The notes: generated by a model from the sequence alone, not told the origin. Positions 7,034 to 15,922 are shown, counted from the first letter of the stretch. The stretch: DNA of 28,025 bases from Oscillospiraceae bacterium (GCA_017539885.1 JAFYCC010000070.1:1-28025); one strand, 5' to 3'. Translations and numbers: made by a program.

Positions 7034-8440
7034 TCAGCTCTCCTGCACGCCCTCGATGACGTTCTTCGCCCAGAAACCGCTGCTCAGCATCGGGATCGCG
7101 ATAATGAGCTTGATGATGTCCGAAAACTGCACGATGAAGAAGATCATCGGCATGGACAGCGCCGTGAAGCGGCACAGGATCAGAGAAAGCACTACCGGAA
7201 CAATCCATGTGTACACGCTGTCGAAGAGCATGGTGACAAATGTCTTTCCGCCGGATCGGATGGTGAAGTAAGCGGCGTGGATAAACGCGTGGATCGGCAG
7301 CGACGCGCCCGTCACGAGCAGGAAACGCGTCGCCAGCGCGCGCACCTCCGGCTCTGTGTTGTACAGCATCGGGAACAGTCCTGAGCAGGCAATCACCAGC
7401 GCGCCGATGCCGATGTGGATTAACGCCGTGAACGTCAGGATCTTCCGGTTTGCGTCCTTGGCCTCATCGATCTTGCCGGCTCCGAGCAGCTGGCCGATGA
7501 CGATGCTCACGGCGGTGCCCATGGACATCATCATGATGCTGAACACCTGCCAGGCGGTGTTGTTGATGCTGATGGCCGCTACGACGTTCAGACCGCGCGT
7601 TGAGTAGTTGCGCGTAATAAAGGCGTTGCCCACCGCCCAGAGCACCTCGTTGAGCACCAGCGGAGCACTGGTGATGCATATGCGTTTGACGAGTTCCGCA
7701 GGGATGCTGAAGCCGCGGTAGAGCCCCTGTACGAAGGGGAACCTGTTCGCATGGACGTGGGTATAGACAACGACGATCACGAGCTCGACATAGCGCGAGA
7801 GCACGGTGGCCAGCGCCGCGCCCGCGATGCCCATTGCCGGAAATCCCAGATGGCCGAAAATAAGCAGATAGTTGAATACGAGGTTCACGACGATGGCGCT
7901 CACGCTCGCCGCCATGGGCACGACCGTCTCGCCGGACTCGCGCAGCGTACTTGCATAGGCCTGCACGATCATGAAGGCCGGGATGCCCCACATCATATAC
8001 CAGATATAGCTCTTCGCGCCCTGCAGCGTCTCCGCCGTTGCGGCGCCGCTGTTTTCCTGACTGCTCAAAAACAGTTTTACGAGATCCTCGCCGAAGACGC
8101 TGAGAACCAGCACGGAGACTGCCGCGATGATCGCACCGAAGAGGATCTTGAAGCGCATGGTGCTGCGCATGCCCTTGTAGTCGCTCACGCCGTAGAACTG
8201 GGCGCCGAAGATGCTCGCGCCGGACATGATGCCGAAGATGGCCAGATTGTAGATAAAGATGATCTGGTTCGAAATGGACACGCCGCTCATTGGAGCTGTG
8301 CCCAGCGCGCCTACCATCAGGTTGTCGAGCAGGGCGACGAAATTCGTCACGCCCGTCTGAATGATGATCGGCACGACCAGCTTCATGACGCGCCCGTAAA
8401 AGGCGCGGTCGCCGATGTATCGGCGGATCGTTGCTTGCAT
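7034..8440 (-). CDS. MATE-family multidrug/metabolite exporter
   Basis: This 468-residue, very hydrophobic protein has about 12 predicted membrane helices in two related halves. It resembles the MATE (NorM/DinF) family, with VVPIIIQTGVTNFVALLDNLMVG near the start, SGASIFGAQFYG in the first half and GTAVSIVIGQLLGAG in the second. MATE proteins exchange Na+ or H+ for organic cations or other small molecules; the substrate is not readable. The ribosome site is weak (GCGGGTAG). Its promoter faces that of the C11 protease gene, so the two are divergently expressed. Confidence 0.93.
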   Translation of the reverse strand: MQATIRRYIGDRAFYGRVMKLVVPIIIQTGVTNFVALLDNLMVGALGTAPMSGVSISNQIIFIYNLAIFGIMSGASIFGAQFYGVSDYKGMRSTMRFKILFGAIIAAVSVLVLSVFGEDLVKLFLSSQENSGAATAETLQGAKSYIWYMMWGIPAFMIVQAYASTLRESGETVVPMAASVSAIVVNLVFNYLLIFGHLGFPAMGIAGAALATVLSRYVELVIVVVYTHVHANRFPFVQGLYRGFSIPAELVKRICITSAPLVLNEVLWAVGNAFITRNYSTRGLNVVAAISINNTAWQVFSIMMMSMGTAVSIVIGQLLGAGKIDEAKDANRKILTFTALIHIGIGALVIACSGLFPMLYNTEPEVRALATRFLLVTGASLPIHAFIHAAYFTIRSGGKTFVTMLFDSVYTWIVPVVLSLILCRFTALSMPMIFFIVQFSDIIKLIIAIPMLSSGFWAKNVIEGVQES

Positions 8441-8469
8441 AAGAATCTACCCGCTTTCTGATGGTTGGG

Positions 8470-8498
8470 ATTATAGCAGAGGGCTGTCTCAAAAGCAA
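8470..8498 (-). promoter_or_regulatory. Promoter of the MATE gene
   Basis: On the minus strand, TTGCTT (8493-8498), 17 bp, TATAAT (8470-8475). Confidence 0.65.
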
Positions 8499-8507
8499 CC
8501 ATTTTTC

Positions 8508-8536
8508 TTGCGTGCCGCACGTGCCTGTGATATTAT
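8508..8536 (+). promoter_or_regulatory. Promoter of the C11 protease gene
   Basis: TTGCGT (8508-8513), 17 bp, TATTAT (8531-8536). It is divergent from and adjacent to the MATE promoter. Confidence 0.6.
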
Positions 8537-8607
8537 TAATAGTTGGATACAGATATCTGGCCACCGCGCGCCGGTATTGCGGCGTCAGCGGCGGAAGGAG
8601 GTTTACC

Positions 8608-11109
8608 ATGGACGAGAACAACAGGCCTCGGAAGAGAGAGAAGAACGTCACCGGCGGCGGCGCCGGCGTCCATCGCCGCGGCGAGGGGCTCGGGACCGGC
8701 AAGGTCGGCAGCGGCAGCGGCAATCCTGCCGGCGGCGGCCGTCCGCAGGGCGGTCCGTCGTTCCATCAGCCGGCGCAGCCGACGCAGCAGAACGGCCAAA
8801 GCTACTCCGGCACGCGAGCGACGCGCGGTCTGGGCGGCGGAAAGCTGATTCTGATCGTCATCGTGCTCCTGATCCTGTTCGGCGGGGGCGGAAAACTCGC
8901 AGGCCTCTTTGGAGGAGGCGGCGGAACGGTCGTCGACAACAGCGGCTATTCGAACAATGTCGTCCCGGCGGCAACGCCGCGCCCGACACCGGTCGCCGTG
9001 CAGCAGAGCCCCGTCTTCAGCGGTCAGATGCAGCAGGTGACCAGCCATATCGCGAGCACGAGCTCCACGGGCACGGGCAGCTGGACGGTGCCGTCCAACA
9101 ACGGCACGCTCAACACCCGCGTGGCCCCGGGCGCGCGTTCCAAGTTCACCTCGATCCGCGGCGGCGGCAGGGACACCGTGACGATCATGGTGTATATGTG
9201 CGGCACGGATCTGGAGTCCCGCGGCGCGATGGCATCCAAGGACCTGCAGGAAATGGCGAGCGCGACGCTCAGCAACAAAGTGAACATCATCGTCTACACC
9301 GGCGGCTGCAAGAGCTGGCAGATCCAGGGCATCTCAAACAGCGTCAACCAGATCTACAAGGTCGAACAGGGCGGCCTGCGTCCGCTGGAGACCAACGCGG
9401 GCACGGGCGTGATGACCGATCCGAACACGCTGCTGAGCTTCCTTGATTACTGCGGCAAGAACTATCCCGCCGACCGCAACATGCTCATTTTCTGGGATCA
9501 CGGCGGCGGCTCCGTATCCGGCTACGGCTACGACGAGAAGAACGCCCGTGCCGGCTCCATGTCTCTGGCGCAGATCGACTCCGCGCTGCAGGCGGCCGGC
9601 ATGCAGTACGATTTCATCGGTTTCGACGCCTGCCTGATGGCTACGACGGAAACCGGCCTGATGCTCTCCCGCTATGCCGACTACATGATCGCCTCCGAGG
9701 AGACCGAGCCCGGTGTCGGCTGGTACTATACCAACTGGCTCACCGACCTGTCCGCGAACACCTCCACGCCGACTCTCGATATCGGCAAGCGCATCGTGGA
9801 CGATTTCGTCGATGTCTGCAACCGCCAGTGTCAGGGTCAGAAGACCACGCTCTCGGTCGTTGATCTCGCGGAGCTCAGCGGTACGCTCGGCGACGCCTTC
9901 ACGGCCTTCGCCAAAGACACCCGCGATCTGATCACCGGCGACGACTTCCGCGTCGTCTCCACCGCCCGCAGCAACACGCGCGAATTCGCCGGCTCCAACC
10001 GCATCGACCAGATCGATCTCGTGGACTTCGCGCAGAACCTCGGCACAGAGAAAGGCCGCGCGCTGGCCAACGTCCTGCTCAGCGCGGTGAAATACAATCG
10101 CTATAACAACGTTTCGAAGGCCTACGGCCTGTCGATCTACTTCCCGCTCAACAAGGTCTCCGACGTCGATCAGGCGGTGAAGACCTATAACAGCATCGGA
10201 CTGGATGCCTCCTACAGCGAGTGTATCCGTGAGTTCGCAGGGCTTGCGGTCAGCGGTCAGGTGGCTGCCGGCGGCACCGCCAGTCCCATGTCTTCCCTGT
10301 TCGGCCTCGGTTCCTCCGGCGCGAGCGGTCAGAGCGCCATGGACATCACCTCCCTGCTCGGCGCCTTCCTCGGCGGCGGCATGGGCGACATCTCCGGCCT
10401 GAGCAGCGCAAACACCGGCTTCTTCTCCGGCCGTGCGCTCTCCAACGAAGACGCGGCGGCCTATATCGCGGCAAACAGCTTCGATCCGAGCTCCCTGCAG
10501 TGGTATATCCACGACGGCGTGCACAAGGTCATTATGCCGCAGGAACAGTGGGATCTCATCACCGACCTCGACCTGAACATGTTCTACGACGACGGCGAGG
10601 GCTACGTCGATCTCGGTCTGGACAACACTTTCGAGCTCGATTCCTACGGCAACCTCATCGGTGAGACGGACGGCACATGGCTGAGCATCAACGGTCAGCC
10701 CGTGGCCTATTACCGGCTCTCCACCGCCGAGGAGAACGGCCACTACGCCATTACCGGTTACGTTCCCGTGCTGCTCAACGGCGAGAGGCACGACCTCATC
10801 CTCGCGTTCACGGACGCGCAGCCTGACGGCTATATTGCCGGTGCTCTGCCCGCCTACGCTGACGGCGAGACGCAGACCGTCGCGCGCGGTCTCATCGAGC
10901 TCGTGCCCGGAGACAGGCTCGACTTCCTCTGCGACTACTACAGCTACGACGGCGAGTATCTCGACAGCTACATGCTCGGCGAGCAGATGACCGTCACGGA
11001 GAACATGGTGATCAGCAACACCTATCTCGGCGACGGCTGCGTGGAGCTTTACCGGTTCACCGACATCTACGCCCAGCACTACTGGACGCTCCCCGTCCCG
11101 GAGAACTGA
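8608..11109 (+). CDS. Membrane-anchored clostripain-family (C11) cysteine peptidase
   Basis: The ATG at 8608 follows AAGGAGG (8595-8601), giving 833 residues; the open frame extends further upstream but without a good start. Residues 1-78 are basic and Gly-rich, 79-91 (LILIVIVLLILF) form a membrane helix, and a low-complexity linker runs to about 190. The C11 catalytic domain follows: VTIMVYMCGTDLESRG, catalytic His298 in WDHGGG and Cys342 in FDACLMA. C11 enzymes cleave after Arg or Lys, often after self-processing. A Gly/Ser-rich link (about 545-600) leads to a C-terminal module of about 210 residues, rich in Asp, Tyr and Gly, that I do not recognise. It is probably anchored with the enzyme outside the cell. 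The gene is monocistronic and ends in a strong terminator. Confidence 0.92.
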   Translation: MDENNRPRKREKNVTGGGAGVHRRGEGLGTGKVGSGSGNPAGGGRPQGGPSFHQPAQPTQQNGQSYSGTRATRGLGGGKLILIVIVLLILFGGGGKLAGLFGGGGGTVVDNSGYSNNVVPAATPRPTPVAVQQSPVFSGQMQQVTSHIASTSSTGTGSWTVPSNNGTLNTRVAPGARSKFTSIRGGGRDTVTIMVYMCGTDLESRGAMASKDLQEMASATLSNKVNIIVYTGGCKSWQIQGISNSVNQIYKVEQGGLRPLETNAGTGVMTDPNTLLSFLDYCGKNYPADRNMLIFWDHGGGSVSGYGYDEKNARAGSMSLAQIDSALQAAGMQYDFIGFDACLMATTETGLMLSRYADYMIASEETEPGVGWYYTNWLTDLSANTSTPTLDIGKRIVDDFVDVCNRQCQGQKTTLSVVDLAELSGTLGDAFTAFAKDTRDLITGDDFRVVSTARSNTREFAGSNRIDQIDLVDFAQNLGTEKGRALANVLLSAVKYNRYNNVSKAYGLSIYFPLNKVSDVDQAVKTYNSIGLDASYSECIREFAGLAVSGQVAAGGTASPMSSLFGLGSSGASGQSAMDITSLLGAFLGGGMGDISGLSSANTGFFSGRALSNEDAAAYIAANSFDPSSLQWYIHDGVHKVIMPQEQWDLITDLDLNMFYDDGEGYVDLGLDNTFELDSYGNLIGETDGTWLSINGQPVAYYRLSTAEENGHYAITGYVPVLLNGERHDLILAFTDAQPDGYIAGALPAYADGETQTVARGLIELVPGDRLDFLCDYYSYDGEYLDSYMLGEQMTVTENMVISNTYLGDGCVELYRFTDIYAQHYWTLPVPEN

Positions 11110-11126
11110 ATCCCCGTACAACAGCG

Positions 11127-11162
11127 CTGCGGCGGCTGCGAGAGCAGCCGCCGCAGTTTTTT
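11127..11162 (+). terminator. Terminator of the C11 protease gene
   Basis: A 13-bp perfect stem (11127-11139 with 11144-11156), GAGA loop, then six T. Confidence 0.93.
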
Positions 11163-11299
11163 CCGCCTGCACCGGCGGCAAGTACGCCGATCCCCGCAGC
11201 GTGTTCGGGAACGTCTCCGCGCCCCCGCAGAAGCATAGATCTGCCGCTCGTATTATCGCCGCAGCCCGCCCCCTGTCTCTTCGCGCGGATCACAGGCAC
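11163..11299. other. Intergenic spacer between two terminators
   Basis: This GC-rich stretch lies between convergent terminators. I see no supported gene, promoter or repeat in it. Confidence 0.6.
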
Positions 11300-11340
11300 A
11301 AAAAACGACCGGCTCCGCTTTGTCCGCCGCGGAGCCGGTC
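11300..11340 (-). terminator. Terminator of the OFA transporter gene
   Basis: On the minus strand, a 12-bp perfect stem GACCGGCTCCGC/GCGGAGCCGGTC (11329-11340 with 11307-11318), then a run of six T (11300-11305). Confidence 0.9.
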
Positions 11341-11368
11341 TTCGTAATCGTGTTTGAACCGACAGCTG

Positions 11369-12607
11369 TCAGCTCTTGCTGTTTTCCTTCTTGCTCTTCT
11401 TGACGTAGTGTCCGACGACCAGCATGAGGCCGATGGTGATGAGCGCAGTGATCGCGCCCATGATGAAGGTGGCTGTGTAGCCGCCGGTGGACTTATTGAG
11501 CGCGTTGGCGATTGAGTTGAAGATGATCGAGGAAAAGCCGAGGGAGAGCATGATGACGCCGTAGTTCGTGCCGGAGTACTTCGCGCCGAAGATGTCGGTG
11601 CTGGTGGCGGGGTTGACCGCGCTCGGGCCGCCGAAGGCGAAGGCCGTTACGAGCACGACGGCGAAATAGGCCGGGCCGCCGACGAAGGTGAGCAGCACCG
11701 CGCACACGATGGTGACTACGCAGAGCATGATGACAGTGTTCACGCGGCCGAGCTTGTCGGAGAGCGCGCTCATGCTGAAGCGGCCGGCGGCGTTGAACAC
11801 GCCGGTCAGAGACAGGCAGACAGTTGCCATCTCCGCCGTGAGGCCGCGCTGCTGGATTCCCAGATCTCTGATAATCGGATTGAGCATATTCCAGGTCGCG
11901 TTGTAGAAGAAGATGTTCAGCAGCAGGCACCAGAAGGGCACGGTCTTGATGGCTTCGCCGAACTTCATGTCGCGCGCCGCGGTGATGGCGTTCTTCTTCG
12001 GCGCCGGCTTGGGAAGTGCGGCGATGTACTCTGCGTCCGGCTCGGTGATGACGAGGCAGGAGACGAGGCCAACCACAAGCAGGATCGGGGAGAGAATGCG
12101 CAGCACGTTCGGAACCACCATACCGCCTTTCAGCATTGCGCCGATGACCAGGCTGAATGCGACTGTGCCGAAACCGAAGGCCGCGGTGGCGATGCCGGTG
12201 GCGAAGCCGCGGCGGTGCGGGAACCACTTCTGGATGCAGGCGAGGATCGCGCCGTAGGTGACGCCGACGCCGATGCCGCCGATGATGGAGAAGAAGAGAT
12301 AGAACAGCCAGATGCCGCTGCCCTTCGGCACCAGAGAGGCGAAGAACATGCCAGCGCAGAACAGGATCACGCCGAGGATGCTCACCTTTTTCGGGCCGAT
12401 GCGGTCGTTGAGCGCGCCGCCGGCAAAGTTGCCGACGCAGAACGCGAAGAGCATGAACGAGGCGACCAGTGTCACGGCTGACGGTTCCCATTCAAAGAAG
12501 CTGATGGTGTCCTGCCTCAGTGCACTCCAGCAGTAGATGACGCCCACGCAGAGCATGCAGACCAGGCAGCCGACGACGGTCAGCGCCGGGGATTGCTTCT
12601 TTTTCAC
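11369..12607 (-). CDS. OFA-family MFS transporter (oxalate/formate antiporter-like)
   Basis: This 412-residue protein has about 12 membrane helices and starts at GTG, 7 nt after GGAAGGA. It carries the MFS signature DRIGPKK in the loop after helix 2. OFA-like features include the first-helix region GVIYCWSALRQD, GIGVGVTYGAILACIQKWFPHRRGFATG and FGGPSAVNPATSTDIFGAKYSGTNYG. The family includes the oxalate/formate antiporter OxlT and many carriers of monocarboxylates or other small acids; the substrate here cannot be decided. No oxalate genes are nearby. It is a single gene with its own promoter and terminator, divergent from rpmH. Confidence 0.92.
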   Translation of the reverse strand: MKKKQSPALTVVGCLVCMLCVGVIYCWSALRQDTISFFEWEPSAVTLVASFMLFAFCVGNFAGGALNDRIGPKKVSILGVILFCAGMFFASLVPKGSGIWLFYLFFSIIGGIGVGVTYGAILACIQKWFPHRRGFATGIATAAFGFGTVAFSLVIGAMLKGGMVVPNVLRILSPILLVVGLVSCLVITEPDAEYIAALPKPAPKKNAITAARDMKFGEAIKTVPFWCLLLNIFFYNATWNMLNPIIRDLGIQQRGLTAEMATVCLSLTGVFNAAGRFSMSALSDKLGRVNTVIMLCVVTIVCAVLLTFVGGPAYFAVVLVTAFAFGGPSAVNPATSTDIFGAKYSGTNYGVIMLSLGFSSIIFNSIANALNKSTGGYTATFIMGAITALITIGLMLVVGHYVKKSKKENSKS

Positions 12608-12648
12608 AGCAGAATCCTTCCTTCCAGTTGAGGTTTTTCAACGCAACT

Positions 12649-12677
12649 ATTCTACTCTCCGCACAGCGCTTCGTCAA
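12649..12677 (-). promoter_or_regulatory. Promoter of the OFA transporter gene
   Basis: On the minus strand, TTGACG (12672-12677), 17 bp, TAGAAT (12649-12654). Confidence 0.7.
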
Positions 12678-12792
12678 GACCTACACGTCTGCGCAAAACG
12701 GCAAGCCAGTCAGCGGCAGGCTGCCCGCACTGGAAGTAATCTTTACACTTCACACGCAGGGCAGACGCCGGCCGGGGCCGGGCAGTTGGCTA

Positions 12793-12822
12793 TTGACATG
12801 TCCGTGATTCATACTGTATAAT
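12793..12822 (+). promoter_or_regulatory. rpmH operon promoter
   Basis: TTGACA (12793-12798), 18 bp, TATAAT (12817-12822). Both elements are perfect, as expected for a ribosomal protein gene. I found no DnaA-box cluster in the 12608-12930 gap. Confidence 0.85.
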
Positions 12823-12836
12823 ACCTCGGCAAACAG

Positions 12837-12900
12837 TCAACTGCGGCAAGAGCAGCGCTCTTGCTGTTGAGTATGGCCGGGCAGGTCTCCCTCCGCCCGG
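12837..12900 (+). promoter_or_regulatory. Two hairpins in the rpmH 5' leader
   Basis: The first has arms TCAAC-tgcg-GCAAGAG and CTCTTGC-t-GTTGA (12837-12870). The second has CCGGGC/GCCCGG (12877-12900). Neither has a T-run, so they are mRNA structures rather than terminators. No known leader family is recognised. Confidence 0.5.
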
Positions 12901-12930
12901 TACAATGATTTCGAGAAAGGAGTGCAGAAA

Positions 12931-13065
12931 ATGCTTCGTACCTACCAGCCCAAGAAGCGTCAGCGTCAGAAGGAGCACGGCTTCCGCAAGAGAATGTCCA
13001 CGGCTAACGGCCGCAAGGTCCTCTCCCGTCGCCGCGCGAAGGGTCGTAAAAAGCTCTCCTATTGA
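12931..13065 (+). CDS. rpmH: 50S ribosomal protein L34
   Basis: This 44-residue basic protein begins [18 protein letters not shown], followed by [21 protein letters not shown], the universal L34 pattern. L34 is a structural protein of the large ribosomal subunit. AAAGGAG (12916-12922) precedes the ATG. It heads the rpmH-rnpA-yidD-yidC-jag block that is conserved in most bacteria. A hairpin separates it from rnpA, probably allowing much higher rpmH expression. Confidence 0.98.
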   Translation: MLRTYQPKKRQRQKEHGFRKRMSTANGRKVLSRRRAKGRKKLSY

Positions 13066-13098
13066 TGATCGGAAAGACAGGGTCATAATCGCTGTTTC

Positions 13099-13118
13099 AG
13101 GGCGGAGTCATCCGCCCT
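13099..13118 (+). promoter_or_regulatory. Hairpin between rpmH and rnpA
   Basis: AGGGCGGA/TCCGCCCT, an 8-bp perfect stem with GTCA loop, followed by ATTGGTGTTTG. The weak T content suggests partial termination or an RNA-processing or stabilising structure between L34 and RNase P protein. Confidence 0.5.
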
Positions 13119-13154
13119 ATTGGTGTTTGCCCGCAGAATAGAGGGGTAAGGCAA

Positions 13155-13502
13155 GTGGAATTCACCTCGGCTCTGAACAGAAATTCCTCATTTCGCCGCC
13201 TGTACGCGAAGGGCAAAAGCGCGGCGACGCCGCTGCTGGTCGTGTATGAGCGCGCAAACGGCGGCGCGGGCAATCGGCTCGGCCTCACTGTCGGCACAAA
13301 AGTCGGCAAGGCCGTACAGCGCAACCGCGTCCGGCGGCGGCTCAAAGAGATCTACCGGCTGCACGAACGGGAACTGCAGCCCGGCCGCGACGTCGTTATC
13401 GTCGCGCGCGTTAGAGCGCGCGAAGCCGGGTATCGCGAGCTGGAGCGGGATTTTCTCACGGCCTGCGCGCGGCTGAAACTCCTGCGGAGGAACGGGTCAT
13501 GA
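13155..13502 (+). CDS. rnpA: Ribonuclease P protein component
   Basis: This basic 115-residue protein is the cofactor of the RNase P ribozyme in tRNA 5' maturation. The RNR motif is clear in [13 protein letters not shown] (about residues 53-65), and the N-terminus has the usual FxRLYxKGKS pattern. The start is GTG at 13155, after a weak purine-rich site. The stop overlaps the yidD ATG by four bases. Order and length are typical. Confidence 0.96.
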   Translation: MEFTSALNRNSSFRRLYAKGKSAATPLLVVYERANGGAGNRLGLTVGTKVGKAVQRNRVRRRLKEIYRLHERELQPGRDVVIVARVRAREAGYRELERDFLTACARLKLLRRNGS

Positions 13503-13717
13503 AGCGCCTGCTCATCGCAATGGTACGCTTTTACCGCCGGCGCATCTCCCCGCTGACACCGCCCACATGCCGTTTCATCCCCACCTGCAGCGAATATGCC
13601 CTCGAGGCATTGGAGAAATACGGCGCGGCCAAGGGCCTCTGGCTCACGGTCAAGCGTCTGTCCAAATGCCATCCCTTTCATTTCAAGGAACACGACTACT
13701 ATGATCCCGTCCCCTGA
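13499..13717 (+). CDS. yidD: YidD membrane protein insertion efficiency factor
   Basis: This 72-residue protein matches the small YidD family, which helps YidC/Sec insertion at the inner face of the membrane. It shows [24 protein letters not shown] (residues 11-34) with the paired Cys24 and Cys30, and CHPFHF near the end. The ATG overlaps the rnpA stop, so the two are translationally coupled. Confidence 0.96.
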   Translation: MKRLLIAMVRFYRRRISPLTPPTCRFIPTCSEYALEALEKYGAAKGLWLTVKRLSKCHPFHFKEHDYYDPVP

Positions 13718-13741
13718 GGCGGGAGAGATGGGAGAGAACGA

Positions 13742-15169
13742 ATGAGTTTAGGATCCATTATCACCGTGCCGTTCAACTGGCTGCTGATGACCCTCTACAA
13801 CCTTGTCAACAATTACGGCGTGGCGATCATCCTCTTTGCGCTCGTGGTCAAGCTGATCCTGCTGCCCTTCCAAATGAAGTCCAAGCACAGCATGATGCGT
13901 ACCGCGAGTCTCACCCCCAAGCTCAAGGAGCTTGAAAAGAAATACGGCGACAACAAGCAGAAATACCAGGAAGAGGTATCCAAGATCTATAAGGAAGAAG
14001 GCATCAAGCCGCTTGGCGGCTGTCTCTGGAGCCTGATTCCCTTCCCGATCCTGATCGCGCTGTACAGCGTCATCCGGCAGCCTCTGACGCATGCTATGCA
14101 CATGTCGGCGGAGACGATCACCGCCGTGACCGAAAAGCTCGTCACACTGGGCGTCTATACCGTTCCCGAAAAAGCCAACGCCTACAGCCAGATCACGCTT
14201 GCCAACCTGATCCATGAGAACCTGGATGCCATCAAGGCTGCCTTCCCCGCCGAGAAGGTCCTGGACATCAACTACAACTTCCTCGGCATGAATCTCGGCG
14301 ACACGCCGAACTTCCGCTTCTGGACCTTTGACTGGAGCAATCCGAAGGTCTGGCTGCCCCTCGTGGGGCTGCTCCTGATTCCGGTCATCTCCGCGGTGCT
14401 CAGCTGGCTGCAGACCAAGGTCTCCAGCTCGCAGCAGCCCTCCGCAGGAACGGATCAGCAGGCCGCCCAGATGAAGAGCATGACCCTAATGATGCCGCTG
14501 ATCTCTCTTTACATCGGCTTCGTCATGCCTGCCGCTCTGGGTGTATACTGGATCGCACAGTACGTCTTCGGAATTCTGCAGGAAATCATCCTCAACAAGC
14601 ACTATGGCAAGATCATCGCCGCGGAGGAGGCCGAGCGCAACGAGCGCTTCCGCCTGCGCGAGGAGGAACTTGAGCGCAAGCGCCAGGAGACCGAGCGTCT
14701 GCGTGCCGAAGGCAAAACGCAGGTGAACGCCAACACCAGCAAGAAGAAACTGCAGGCCCAGGAGCGCGACAAGGAGGACCGCCGCAAGGCTGCCGAGGCG
14801 CGTGAGGAACTGCGCCGCAAGCGTGTGGCAATGGGACTGCCCGCCGATCCCGAAATTCCGGAGTCGCAGGTCGGCAACCGACGCTATGCCCGCGGCCGCG
14901 CCTATGTCGCGGACCGCTACACCAATCCGGAGACTGCAGAGGAGCGCACGCGTCTGGCTGCCGAGGCAAGTGAAGGCGTCGACTCCATCGACGACAGCAT
15001 TCCGGACGATGTCGAGACCGCTCTGCCCGAGGCGGCGGAGACCGTCGAGACTGCCGCTCAGGAGCCTGAGGACGCCGAACAGACGTCTTCCGACGAGGCG
15101 GATCCCTGGGACGGCGACAGGGACGAAGATCTCTGGGACGACGAGGACGACAAGTCCGACGGCAATTGA
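13742..15169 (+). CDS. yidC: Membrane insertase YidC/Oxa1 with a long charged C-terminal tail
   Basis: YidC inserts and folds membrane proteins, alone or with Sec. The 475-residue protein has the Oxa1/YidC core in residues 1 to about 282. The first helix runs into VVKLILLPFQMKSKHSMM, with Lys37 at or near the usual groove Arg. A charged cytoplasmic hairpin (PKLKELEKKYGDNKQKYQEE) follows, then the GGCLWSLIPFPILIALYSV and GVYWIAQYVFGILQEIILN helices. There is no lipoprotein signal or large periplasmic domain. About 190 residues follow the core: a coiled-coil stretch rich in Arg, Glu and Lys (about 295-370), then a strongly acidic end. This tail is much longer than usual Gram-positive YidC tails and may bind ribosomes. 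Confidence 0.96.
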   Translation: MSLGSIITVPFNWLLMTLYNLVNNYGVAIILFALVVKLILLPFQMKSKHSMMRTASLTPKLKELEKKYGDNKQKYQEEVSKIYKEEGIKPLGGCLWSLIPFPILIALYSVIRQPLTHAMHMSAETITAVTEKLVTLGVYTVPEKANAYSQITLANLIHENLDAIKAAFPAEKVLDINYNFLGMNLGDTPNFRFWTFDWSNPKVWLPLVGLLLIPVISAVLSWLQTKVSSSQQPSAGTDQQAAQMKSMTLMMPLISLYIGFVMPAALGVYWIAQYVFGILQEIILNKHYGKIIAAEEAERNERFRLREEELERKRQETERLRAEGKTQVNANTSKKKLQAQERDKEDRRKAAEAREELRRKRVAMGLPADPEIPESQVGNRRYARGRAYVADRYTNPETAEERTRLAAEASEGVDSIDDSIPDDVETALPEAAETVETAAQEPEDAEQTSSDEADPWDGDRDEDLWDDEDDKSDGN

Positions 15170-15182
15170 ACAGGAGACTTTT

Positions 15183-15860
15183 ATGTTGAATTCGATCGAA
15201 GTATCTGGAAAGACCGAGGATGAGGCGATCGCCTCTGCGCTCGAGCAGCTCGGTCTGGACCGCGACGAGGTCTCCATCGAGATCATCGAGCGGGCCAAGT
15301 CCGGTTTTCTGGGAATCGGTGCATCCCCGGCCGTTGTCCGCGTGAGCTACGAGGTCGCGGACGAAGAGACGACTCTGGAAAGCCGTGTGCGGGAATTCCT
15401 CGCCGGGCTTCTTGAGAACATGGGCGTCGAAGCGGACATGGAGATCACCGAGAAGGAAAACGGCGCGCTTTGCGTCAACCTCACAGGCGAAAACATGGGC
15501 GTGATCATCGGCCGCCGCGGCGAGACGCTCGACGCCATCCAGCATCTGACCAACTACGCCGTCAACCGCGGCGCGGACAAGCGCACCCACATCAGCGTGG
15601 ACGCCGAGAACTACCGCGCCAAGCGCGAGGACAGCCTGGTCACTCTGGCTGAGAAGATGGCCGCCAAAGTCATCAAGTACAAGCGCAGCATGGCGCTTGA
15701 GCCCATGAATTCCTATGAGCGTCATGTCATCCATACGGCGCTGCAAAACTATGAGGGCGTGACCACCGCCTCCACCGGCACCGAGCCGAACCGCCGCGTT
15801 GTGGTCAGCTATGTCAAGCCGCAGGCGCCTGCGAAGCCCACCGCGCGCGAGTGGAAATAA
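15183..15860 (+). CDS. khpB: RNA-binding protein Jag/KhpB
   Basis: This 225-residue protein has three domains: an N-terminal Jag domain (about 3-55, with RAKSGFLGIG), a KH domain (about 75-150, with GVIIGRRGETLDAIQHL) and an R3H-type C-terminal domain (about 150-210, with NSYERHVIHTAL). KhpB/Jag, often with KhpA, binds RNA and influences cell division and elongation in streptococci. CAGGAG precedes the ATG, 13 nt after yidC. Position after yidC is standard. The expected next genes mnmE, mnmG and rsmG do not follow. Confidence 0.95.
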   Translation: MLNSIEVSGKTEDEAIASALEQLGLDRDEVSIEIIERAKSGFLGIGASPAVVRVSYEVADEETTLESRVREFLAGLLENMGVEADMEITEKENGALCVNLTGENMGVIIGRRGETLDAIQHLTNYAVNRGADKRTHISVDAENYRAKREDSLVTLAEKMAAKVIKYKRSMALEPMNSYERHVIHTALQNYEGVTTASTGTEPNRRVVVSYVKPQAPAKPTAREWK

Positions 15861-15881
15861 GCGCGTTCCCGAATTAAACTG

Positions 15882-15905
15882 ATGTCCGGACTTCGCGCCG
15901 GACAT
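15882..15905 (+). promoter_or_regulatory. Hairpin between jag and acpP
   Basis: ATGTCCGG/CCGGACAT, 8-bp stem with 8-nt loop, ends two bases before the AGAGGAGG ribosome site of acpP (15908-15915). It has no T-run. I saw no separate acpP promoter, so acpP may be cotranscribed with jag. Confidence 0.45.
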
Positions 15906-15922
15906 GAAGAGGAGGTCATCCC

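Noticed and set aside
9334..11181. 615-codon open frame on the minus strand of the C11 gene
   Set aside because: GC-rich codon use leaves antisense frames open. It has no recognisable domain and would run through the C11 terminator.
12873..12908. Short ORF in the rpmH leader (ATG, 11 residues)
   Set aside because: It has no Shine-Dalgarno, lies within a hairpin and has no informative codons.
12608..12930. Possible oriC beside rpmH
   Set aside because: The rpmH block is often near the origin, but no DnaA-box cluster, AT-rich unwinding element or dnaA gene is visible here.
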